This document shows positions 1 through 7,100 of a DNA stretch of 7,248 nt, in pieces; the stretch's first letter is position 1, and each line of letters starts with the position of its first letter. The notes below the pieces were generated by a model that was not told where the DNA came from, ran no database searches, and saw only the letters and a list, made by a program, of their open reading frames with translations. The stretch covers positions 1 through 7,248 of the forward strand of contig JAKSCW010000305.1 of the NCBI GenBank assembly GCA_022360375.1. The letters are read 5' to 3'. This stretch comes from Balneolales bacterium (GTDB lineage: Bacteria; Bacteroidota; Rhodothermia; Balneolales; Balneolaceae). A program made the translations under genes and the position numbers.

Positions 1-545
1 AGTTTTTCATAAAAGTGATTGATAGTTGGGCCAGTATCCTTTTTATATGCTTCGAATGAGTTATGCTTGTTTGGAGGAATTTCAGGATTGTATAGTTCTC
101 GATTTTTATGCCCCCCATAGGCAAAAGCCCTGGCAATGCCAATGGCTCCAATCGCATCTAACCGGTCTGCATCTTGTACAGCTTTGCCTTCCAGGGTTCT
201 CATGGGAGTTTCAACGCCTGCACCTTTAAAGGAAAGATCTTTAATAATTTCACAGACATGATTAATGATTTCTTGCTCAATACCTAATGATTCGAGCCAA
301 TTCTTAGCTACTCTTGGTCCAACTGTGTCATCTCCATCATGAAATTTATGATCAGCTATATCATGAAGCAATGCGGCCAATTCAACTACAAAAAGATCTG
401 CATTCTCTTCCTTTGCAATGCTTATTGCAGTATTTCTGACCCGGTGAATATGCCACCAATCATGGCCCGTTCCTTCTCCTTCCAGTTTTTTACGAACATA
501 GGCTTCTGTGTGTCTAAGCAACTCAGGTCTCAGAAGGTCAGGCAT
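1..545 (-). CDS. HD-domain phosphohydrolase, YpgQ/YedJ-like (3' end cut by window edge)
   Basis: Reading the minus strand from the ATG at 545-543 gives 181 residues with no stop before base 1, so the C-terminus is missing. Seen: the pattern H...HD...D of the HD superfamily, with DWWHIHRV at 29-36 (probable metal His32), LLHDIADHK at 59-67 (His61-Asp62) and QDADRLDAIGAIGIAR at 124-139. Known: these blocks match the small YpgQ/YedJ subgroup, where B. subtilis YpgQ is a metal-dependent nucleoside triphosphate pyrophosphohydrolase of about 205 residues; on that comparison only a few tens of residues are missing. There is no signal peptide or membrane helix, so the product is probably cytoplasmic. 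The start is fixed by an in-frame TGA at 560-558. The gene overlaps the end of the upstream glycoside hydrolase gene by 16 bp and is probably translationally coupled to it. The substrate is inferred from family only; a different nucleotide could be hydrolysed. Confidence 0.88.
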   Translation of the reverse strand, partial: MPDLLRPELLRHTEAYVRKKLEGEGTGHDWWHIHRVRNTAISIAKEENADLFVVELAALLHDIADHKFHDGDDTVGPRVAKNWLESLGIEQEIINHVCEIIKDLSFKGAGVETPMRTLEGKAVQDADRLDAIGAIGIARAFAYGGHKNRELYNPEIPPNKHNSFEAYKKDTGPTINHFYEK

Positions 546-1669
546 GTACAGAGATCCTCAATAACATTCTTTTTTAAGCGCCCCACTCTGGCAATGGCAC
601 TGTCAACAGTTGCTTCACTTATTCTTTCTTCTGAAATAAGCTTTTGCATGATGTTTACCGCCCGGTGAGCAATATCTTCCTCGTACACTAAATTGTTCGC
701 AAAAACCAGAATATCTACTCCTGCATTTAATGCCTGTTCGATGGTGGTTTCCAGGCCATACTCTGCCCGAATAGCCTCCATTTGCATATCATCAGAAAAT
801 ACTACTCCATTGAAGCCGAGCGAATCCCTTAGGATACCATTAATTGTAGCCGGAGAAAGGGTAGCTGGCCAAACGGAATCAATATTTGCGTTATAGATAT
901 GAGCAGTCATAACAGCATGAATCGTTCGGTTTTCAAAAAGTTCTTTGTAAGGTTGGAGCTCACTTTTGTCCCAGGTATTGGTTACATCTGTAACACCAAA
1001 ATGGGAATCCTCTGTAGAGCTGCCATGGCCTGGAAAGTGTTTCAAGACACTTAGGATCCCTTCTTTGTCGAACTCATCGAGTACATAGCCGACATGCTCC
1101 GTAACTTTTTCCGGATCTGCAGAAAAACTTCGCTCATAGTTTCCGATAACCGGGTTTTCCGGGTTCGTGTTTAAATCTACTACAGGAGCGAAATTGGTGT
1201 TCACCCCAACTACCATAAATTCCTGAGCAACAGAGCGTGCATAATATTTGGTTGTGTCTTCGCGGTCAACCATTCCCAGGTATTGAGCAGAAACAGTTTT
1301 GGGAAATCCATAACGCTCTTTAAGGCGCGAAACCCGTCCACCTTCCTGATCGATGGCTATGATAGGTGGCGTTTGGGAATAAGCAACTAATGCACTATTC
1401 AGTTTCAGCAACTGATTTGCATCCACAATATTTCGACCATAGGACTCAGTTTCAACATCATAATCGAATAGAACCACTCCTCCAAGGTTCAATTCTTTGA
1501 AGTCCCGGACAATTTTTGAATCCGAATTGATTTCAGCTCCCCGGAAACCAACCACTAACAATTGGCCTAAATCCTGGTTTGTATATTTAGTTTGGTAAGT
1601 TTCTTCTACAGGCTTAGCAGAGCAAGCTAAAAGGGAAACCAGTACTATAACCGGTAACAAATGCTTCAT
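530..1669 (-). CDS. nagZ: NagZ-type family 3 glycoside hydrolase (beta-N-acetylhexosaminidase), lipoprotein
   Basis: This 379-residue protein should remove beta-N-acetylglucosamine residues from peptidoglycan fragments or other amino-sugar glycans. Seen: a signal peptide with a lipobox (LLAC, Cys16 followed by Ser), then a single GH3 barrel domain. Motifs include IDQEGGRVSR at 106-115, NPVIGNYERSF at 172-182, KHFPGHG at 210-216, DSH at 221-223 and FSDDMQME at 291-298. Known: in NagZ enzymes the KHFPGHG...DSH loop carries the Asp/His acid-base dyad (here Asp221/His223), and the first Asp of SDD is the nucleophile (here Asp293); all are present. The length fits a one-domain NagZ plus signal peptide; the second domain of larger GH3 glucosidases is absent. 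The lipobox puts the enzyme outside the cytoplasm, unlike proteobacterial cytosolic NagZ. The start ATG follows the end of the oxidoreductase gene by 13 bp with no Shine-Dalgarno. The last residues (LCTCLTF) are encoded in the overlap with the HD gene. Exact substrate is inferred. Confidence 0.93.
   Translation of the reverse strand: MKHLLPVIVLVSLLACSAKPVEETYQTKYTNQDLGQLLVVGFRGAEINSDSKIVRDFKELNLGGVVLFDYDVETESYGRNIVDANQLLKLNSALVAYSQTPPIIAIDQEGGRVSRLKERYGFPKTVSAQYLGMVDREDTTKYYARSVAQEFMVVGVNTNFAPVVDLNTNPENPVIGNYERSFSADPEKVTEHVGYVLDEFDKEGILSVLKHFPGHGSSTEDSHFGVTDVTNTWDKSELQPYKELFENRTIHAVMTAHIYNANIDSVWPATLSPATINGILRDSLGFNGVVFSDDMQMEAIRAEYGLETTIEQALNAGVDILVFANNLVYEEDIAHRAVNIMQKLISEERISEATVDSAIARVGRLKKNVIEDLCTCLTF
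555..559 (-). promoter_or_regulatory. Shine-Dalgarno-like site for the HD-domain gene
   Basis: The minus strand reads GAGGA here, followed by 9 nt and then the ATG at 545-543. The site lies inside the 3' end of the glycoside hydrolase coding sequence. It stands out because the two upstream genes of the same operon show no such motif before their starts. It supports 545 as the true start of the HD gene, together with the in-frame TGA at 560-558. Confidence 0.5.
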
Positions 1670-1682
1670 TCTAATGATGATT

Positions 1683-3137
1683 TTATTGTTGGTACTCGAT
1701 CAGCAAACTATCGAATACCTGGGTGAAGTTAAAAGACGGACGCATGTCGTTATATCGGGCAATGTTTCCATCTGGGTCTACCAGAATATAAAAAGGAATT
1801 CCACCACCTTTGTATGCTTTAAAAGTTTTTTCATCAAATCCATCACCGCTATATAATTGAATCCAGGGGTTTTGAAACCGATTTAAATCCTGCACCCAAA
1901 CCAGGCTGTCTATTTCATTCGAAATTCCAATAATTTCAAGCTCATCCCGGGAATAAGTATTATAGATTTCTCTCATAATTGGGAATTCTTCCAGACAAGG
2001 CTGGCACCATCCTGCCCAGAAATCAAGTAGTACAAATTTTCCTCTGAAATCCTCCATACTGTAAAGTTCTCCTTCAATATCCGGTAGTAAAAACGGAACC
2101 GCGGGTTGACCAGGTGAAACCGACTTAATTTGATTATAGAAATAAGTAGCGAATTCTGTGTATTCCGGATACATCTGGTTTTTTTCAAGGTATTCATAAT
2201 AAGTTGGTTCCGCTTGTTTAAAGGGAATCTCTCCTAATCTTTCAACCAGTAAAAAAAGCTCAGCGTAAGCTTTTGCCTTTGGTTCGGTAATGCGTTCCAG
2301 TACCTGAAGTCGTTTCTCATTTAACTGCGCATAGGCAATACGTTTGATATCGTATTCCGCAAGATTCATCTGGTATTCCTCAACAACATCATCATATATA
2401 CCAAAAGTTCTTGCATAGTAGTGAGTGAAATCACGAATCCCGGCTCGTTGTGCTTTCAAAGATTCTAAAGTAAAAAACCCATTTTGGGCAGCTTCATCTA
2501 AAATAGCCTGGCGTTCAGAATCAACATCATATCCTTCAAAATGTCGTGCGGAATATTCAACAGCTCTGATTCGAATTACATAGTCTTCACCAATGGTGCG
2601 AAGATATAGATCATGAAAAGGGGTATCCTTCAGGTATTCTTTTGCGAAAGCCAGTTTCTGAGCACTTAACTGAAGGGCGTTGTTCTGCTCTCCTACCTTA
2701 AATTTGTCCATTTCCCGGGTAATTGCTGCTTGTAACCCATTTGTTTGCTTCAGGAATTCCTGGTAGATAGCATTAGCGCCGGAACCGGCACCGGTTAACC
2801 CCACTTCTAATGGAAAAGCTGCCCGATTGATAGTTAATTCTATCGTTTCCGAAGGTTCTGAATATATAGGGTATCTTGTATCCTGGATTATTAACCAAAC
2901 TATTTGAGGTGTATCTGTTTCTATTAATTCTTCAAATGTCTGTTCTTCAACATCGACTATGATCTGTTCTTTAAGTGAGTATTTATAGTGAAGGGGGATT
3001 TTCTCTATCACCATTGTTGCATCACCAATATAATCTATGGTTCCTGATATGGAGGTTGATGATTGTTTGGAGCAACTAATCAAAATCAGTGGTGCTAAGA
3101 TTAGTAAAATCAGTTTGAAAGCCTGTTTATTAATCAT
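1683..3137 (-). CDS. TlpA/ResA-like thiol-disulfide oxidoreductase lipoprotein with large N-terminal extension
   Basis: This is a 484-residue exported protein that probably reduces or exchanges disulfides outside the inner membrane. Seen: signal peptide with a hydrophobic stretch at about 8-20 and lipobox LISC (Cys22). An N-terminal beta-rich segment at about 28-115 (ISGTIDYIGDA..., SEPSETIELTIN, GLTGAGSGANAIYQEF) resembles the DUF4369-type region often fused to such proteins in Bacteroidota. A charged, mostly helical middle spans about 120-335. A C-terminal thioredoxin fold at about 345-484 carries LLDFWAGWCQPCLEEFP (redox Cys378 and Cys381) and the cis-proline loop GGIPFYILVDPDG (Pro448). 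All catalytic features of the TlpA class are intact. It is the first gene of a three-gene minus-strand run; TAA is followed after 13 bp by the glycoside hydrolase start. No Shine-Dalgarno is visible before ATG 3137. The redox partner is unknown; cytochrome c maturation or general disulfide reduction are both possible. Confidence 0.92.
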   Translation of the reverse strand: MINKQAFKLILLILAPLILISCSKQSSTSISGTIDYIGDATMVIEKIPLHYKYSLKEQIIVDVEEQTFEELIETDTPQIVWLIIQDTRYPIYSEPSETIELTINRAAFPLEVGLTGAGSGANAIYQEFLKQTNGLQAAITREMDKFKVGEQNNALQLSAQKLAFAKEYLKDTPFHDLYLRTIGEDYVIRIRAVEYSARHFEGYDVDSERQAILDEAAQNGFFTLESLKAQRAGIRDFTHYYARTFGIYDDVVEEYQMNLAEYDIKRIAYAQLNEKRLQVLERITEPKAKAYAELFLLVERLGEIPFKQAEPTYYEYLEKNQMYPEYTEFATYFYNQIKSVSPGQPAVPFLLPDIEGELYSMEDFRGKFVLLDFWAGWCQPCLEEFPIMREIYNTYSRDELEIIGISNEIDSLVWVQDLNRFQNPWIQLYSGDGFDEKTFKAYKGGGIPFYILVDPDGNIARYNDMRPSFNFTQVFDSLLIEYQQ

Positions 3138-3181
3138 TTCTAATGAAATATTCTAAGTTGTAAATACTCTTTGTAAGCGAG

Positions 3182-3194
3182 GAACAAGTTGTTC
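3182..3194. repeat. Perfect palindrome GAACAA-G-TTGTTC, possible operator
   Basis: Two 6-nt arms, GAACAA and TTGTTC, are exact reverse complements around one central base. The site lies 45-57 bp upstream of the oxidoreductase start codon, where an operator of the minus-strand operon would be expected. The size and one-base spacer fit a small dimeric repressor site, but a 13-bp palindrome can also arise by chance in AT-rich DNA, and no regulator gene is next to it. Confidence 0.35.
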
Positions 3195-3243
3195 TTCTAA
3201 ATAATTTGAAGTGTAAAGTTTTCAAAAAAAAATCGGTAAATGT

Positions 3244-3261
3244 GTAACAAAAGCGTAACAA
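3244..3261. repeat. Phased direct repeat GTAACAA x2, 11 bp apart
   Basis: Two exact copies of GTAACAA begin at 3244 and 3255, so they are one helical turn apart and lie on the same DNA face. They sit about 50-65 bp upstream of the TAnnTTTG motif that may drive the plus-strand gene, a position compatible with a tandem activator site. This is a short repeat and functional meaning is inference. Confidence 0.3.
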
Positions 3262-3309
3262 CAAACTCTTTGAGAGTGGTGCAAAAAAAGTACATCAAAA
3301 AGGGTATTA

Positions 3310-3317
3310 TACTTTTG
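3310..3317 (+). promoter_or_regulatory. Candidate Bacteroidota-type -7 element (TACTTTTG)
   Basis: The bases match the TAnnTTTG consensus of the primary sigma factor in Bacteroidota. Transcription would start near 3323, giving a leader of about 115 nt before the ATG at 3437. The usual upstream partner (TTG or TTTG about 19-20 bp away) is not present at proper spacing; the nearest TTTG, at 3269-3272, is too far. An overlapping TATTAT at 3305-3310 could serve as a conventional -10 instead. Confidence 0.35.
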
Positions 3318-3436
3318 TTGCTGGAATTACGGGTATAGATTCAGATCCTTGCAGTGCAGTTCGTGGCTCCGAATTCTTTAAAATAGAATAATTCCTTACC
3401 GAAATTGATATTTCAAACAATTTCAAACATACGGAC

Positions 3437-4177
3437 ATGATAGAAAGCAATTTTAATAAAGACCTTGAGAGAAAGGTTGATCTTTACGTTAATGGTATGC
3501 TCGATGAGCAAGGAATTGACGATTTATGGGCAGAACTAATCCAGGATGAATATTATTTAGACTACACAAAGAGTGTAGCGAATTTAAAAGCAGTTATTGA
3601 AAAAGAACGTTCTGCCAAAGGAGACGCACCAACCAGGCGGTTACGTAAGTATGCGAACTATGGAATTGCAGCTGCAATAGCGCTGTTTATCGGAGTAGTT
3701 GGCGTAATGAATTATACTTCTACTAATGTAGCAAATGATGGATTGGAACCTCTTTCCTGGATAGAATATGACAATTACAGAAGTGCAAATGAAACGGCTG
3801 CAACTACAGACAATGAAGTAATCAGAAAAGCTATTCAGCTCGCTAACGAAGGAAATACTGAAGAAGCAATAACAATTCTTGAAGAAAGCCTTTCAAGCGC
3901 CAATCTGGCTGATGAAGTTGCAGAATTATCTTTAACTCTTGGATCGATTCAGTATAACTACGGAGATTTTGAAAAAGCGTTAGTCAATTTTCAAACAGTA
4001 ATAGCGCAGGAAGATGCGGACCCTTTGGTGCTTGAAAAAGGATATTGGTTTTTGGGTAATACCCACCTCCAGTTAGATAATTTGGAGGATGCACAGGTAG
4101 CTTTTGAAAGTACTTTGGATTTGGATGGGCAGTATAGCCGTGTGGCAGAACGATATTTAAGAGTTCTGAATGAATGA
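3437..4177 (+). CDS. Single-pass membrane protein with anti-sigma-like N-terminus and extracytoplasmic TPR repeats
   Basis: This 246-residue protein has no clear named family that I can assign. Seen: an acidic helical N-terminus (1-60; LERKVDLYVNGMLDEQGIDDLWAEL at its core), a basic patch RRLRK at 67-71, one membrane helix at about 74-91, and three TPR-like helix pairs at about 126-155, 164-192 and 200-230 (for example GSIQYNYGDFEKALVNFQTVI and GNTHLQLDNLEDAQVAFESTL). The basic patch before the helix predicts N-terminus inside and TPRs outside. The 'YxNGxLxxxxxxxLWxxL' opening resembles the N-termini of Bacteroidota membrane anti-sigma factors, but the first 70 residues contain no Cys or His, so there is no zinc finger; the whole protein has no Cys. 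No sigma factor gene is adjacent in the window. The gene is convergent with the TPR-CHAT protease gene, 22 bp away. The start has only a weak upstream purine stretch (CGGAC). Alternative: a TPR scaffold unrelated to sigma control. Confidence 0.8.
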   Translation: MIESNFNKDLERKVDLYVNGMLDEQGIDDLWAELIQDEYYLDYTKSVANLKAVIEKERSAKGDAPTRRLRKYANYGIAAAIALFIGVVGVMNYTSTNVANDGLEPLSWIEYDNYRSANETAATTDNEVIRKAIQLANEGNTEEAITILEESLSSANLADEVAELSLTLGSIQYNYGDFEKALVNFQTVIAQEDADPLVLEKGYWFLGNTHLQLDNLEDAQVAFESTLDLDGQYSRVAERYLRVLNE

Positions 4178-4199
4178 TCGATTGATGAAAGAAAACTAA

Positions 4200-7100
4200 C
4201 TAAGAGTTTTTCATCAATAATGAAACCAATCCAATTACAATAAATAATAGTGGAAATAGGAAACCAGCTTTTGCTGGTTTTTCTGTTAATGGGGAAGGGT
4301 TGCCAATCAACATATAAGCTCCCCAAAAATGTGGATTTGCATTTCCATTTTCCAAAAGAGAAAGCTTTGCATCTCTGATTGCTTCTGTTTTAGATCTTCC
4401 CTCGTTGATAGATGTATAGAAAACAGTAGCAAATTCAGAAGCTATTTTATCATTTACAGCCCACAAATTAAGAGCCAGACTATTTGCTCCTGCATATCTT
4501 AATGCACGTGTTATACCAACAATACCGGTTCCCTGTAAATACTCACCTGAACCAGAACTACATGAATTCAACATGATCAGGTCACTGCTCATATTCGTAT
4601 CAAACAATTCATATGCATATAGTGCAGTTTGCACTTGTGAGTTTTCAGAACTGTTCAGATATATTTTAGAGAACAATGGATCCTGTTCCGATACTTCACT
4701 ATGAGTTGCTACATGAACTATTTGTGAGTTGGAAGCTTCATTAAGGAAAGATTCTTTGGTAGCCTGGGATTCAACGAATAAGTTTTTTTGATTAAATACC
4801 GTCAGAGAGGCATCTATATTTTGAACTTCCTGGGTAGCAAATGGCAAGGAAGGCAGTCCTACTGACAAATCGCTGAAATCTGATATTGCAAATGCTGAAA
4901 GGTTACTGCTAAATGATGAAATGTTTGACCGGTTATTTGTGAGGTATTCGTTGAGTGATGTAAAATACATGAACTCATATTTTTCCAGCAAATAAGTTGT
5001 TGATCCAAAACTTTTAGATGAGGAAGGTGCCGAAACAGGCAAGATTTCAAGTGGGATTCTGTATAGATAGTTGTCAGGTATTATCGCGATTCGTGAGGTA
5101 TTTGTCGAAATACCTTCTCCAATATTCAGAATATCAAAGATTGTATATAGTTCAATAAGATCAGTTTCAGAGGATGCCAGGTCATTTGCTACTGATTCAA
5201 AGAAATTTTTAGTGCTAAAATTGAAATCAATAGTCTCGATCTTGATTTCATTTCTATCAATAAAGCTTACATAAAGCGAAGAACCAATTTCAGTAAAATG
5301 AATGATTAACTCATTACTTTTCAATGAATTCCTGATATTCCAAAGATTTATCTTACTCGATGGGGCAGTAGACCTGATTCTATTAAAAATTTCCTCTCTC
5401 TCCGCCGATAATTGATCAATTTGGGATTTAATCTGAAGTTGTACCCTGTCATCAGGTTCGTTTAAATATTGGGTCCTTAAAGACAGAATCTGAGTATTTA
5501 ATAGATTATCTCTTGCCAGGTCTTCCTCTGATAAGCGATTTGCACGCAATATCGGACTGTTATACAGGGCAACATCGTTGATGGTTTTATACAAATCCAA
5601 TATCTGAACGGCTTCTTCTACATTATTTAATGCTTTTAAAATTGATACCATAGTATTGAAGGCATCCATATACTCATCAGATTGGACCCAATAACCGGTT
5701 TGACTATCAATACTGGTTTTTGCTCTTTCTACCACCTGATCAATTACAGGTCTTAATTCCTTGTAACTTTGTCTTACCTCTCCGGATTTAAAAAGCAATT
5801 CTGCTTTTACTGAATGATACTTAACCGTATTTCCGAAGTCTAAATCTGAAAGTGAGTATTGAGCAATTTCCTCAAGAAGTTCATGAGCGTGTTGTAAATT
5901 GTTTTGTTGAATAGCTATTTGAGTCAATCCAACAAGGCCTGAAATAAATTCTCCCTGTGTAGCTCTTTTTGATGATTCTTCGATTACTTTTTCAAATATC
6001 GATTTTGCCTTTTCCAGGGAATCAGATTCAATGTATATGTTACCTATAATTTTGAGTGCCCTTATATAATCAAAGAAATCTGATTCCGGGTTAAATTCAG
6101 CAATAGCTAACTCGAATTCGCTTAGTGCCGCTGATGGATTTCTTTTCGTTTTCCATAGAAAAACACCTCTAAATGCATGAATTGTTGCCATCTGGTAGCT
6201 ATCTCCTAACTCGATAGCGGCTTCTTCTGCAATTTTTAAATAATTCAGTGCGGAGTTTTCGTCCCCAATAGTGGTATAGTAATTGAAGAGGTTATTGAGA
6301 ATGGTAAGTTTTATATCATAGTTCTCTGCTTCTTCCGCTTCACTCAAGGCATTAAGTAATAGCTGCAAATACTTATTGTTTTCACCCAAATAGTAGTATG
6401 ATACGCTCAGATCATTTAGTATTAATGCCTTGTCGATGGTTGTCGTAGAGTCGGCATAAAACTCTTCGAATATATTCTTTGCCTGCTCATACTTGCCTAA
6501 ACGATACAGGTACAAACCTTGAAAGTATTTGGCCTGTTCTATTTCCATTTCATCTTTGATAAAGATGGAAATAGGAGTAAGCACATTTCGATTTAAATCC
6601 AGCGATTTATCAAACCTTTCAAGAGAAAAATGGGCATAAGCAAGAGCTTTATAATGCCTCAATTTCTCTTTTGAGGTCGGAAACAGAGATTGGGATAAAA
6701 TAACGCTATTCAGGTTTGCCAGCTCGGCAAACCTTTGCTGGTTAAATAAAAGAAAAGCAAGATTAGCAACCTGGATACCGGATTTAACAGTAACTTCAGA
6801 ATGATTTAACGGAAAACTCTGAATCTGAGAGGTTGTAAATTCTGCAATATCAAAATCAGAAAGCATGGATGTATACGAGTAGCTGTATAACAAACCATAC
6901 AACAATAGCTCAAAATGCTCATCCGGAATATCTTCTATGGAAATGGATTTAGATCTTGAGATTGCACTTAGTAGTTGCAACTCACTTTCAGAAACTTTTT
7001 CAACTGAATTGGATAAAAAATCTTGATAAAAATCTCTTTTCCCCTCCGCCGACTCTTCATTAAATAGCAGAAAACCCGCTAAGCCAACTAGGTTATTCGA

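Larger units (their letters stand above)
3138..3436. promoter_or_regulatory. Divergent intergenic region between the oxidoreductase operon and the TPR membrane protein gene
   Basis: This 299-bp stretch holds no convincing coding sequence on either strand and must contain the promoters of both divergent genes. Visible elements, left to right: a perfect 6+6 palindrome at 3182-3194, an A run at 3224-3232, a direct repeat GTAACAA at 3244-3250 and 3255-3261, a small hairpin ACTCT-TTG-AGAGT at 3265-3277, a TAnnTTTG match at 3310-3317, and a short palindrome TGCAGTGCA at 3350-3358. No tRNA-like or classical riboswitch-like fold was recognised. I could not find a convincing promoter for the minus-strand operon: the only minus-strand TAnnTTTG match (TATGTTTG, 3431-3424) lies almost 290 bp from its start codon. 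Confidence 0.6.

Noticed and set aside
339..668. Plus-strand open frame of 109 residues
   Set aside because: It lies opposite the HD-domain gene and the end of the glycoside hydrolase gene, both with clear family motifs. Its translation has no recognisable domain and is Cys/Phe/Ser-rich, as expected from antisense reading.
3224..3232. Homopolymer A run as a slippage or phase-variation site
   Set aside because: It is outside any coding sequence, and at nine bases it is not placed between clear promoter elements, so no on/off switch can be argued.
3371..3394. GAATT...AATTC inverted repeat upstream of the TPR membrane protein gene
   Set aside because: The arms are only 5 AT-rich bases separated by 14 bases; this is expected by chance in such DNA and has no T tract or promoter relation.
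3991..4326. Minus-strand open frame of 111 residues across the convergent gene ends
   Set aside because: It overlaps the TPR coding sequence on one side and the CHAT coding sequence in another frame on the other. No motif, no signal peptide and no plausible start context.
6978..6980. TTG as the start codon of the CHAT gene
   Set aside because: The frame remains open for 89 more codons to the window edge, no Shine-Dalgarno stands before this TTG, and starting here would leave an exported-looking protein without a signal sequence.
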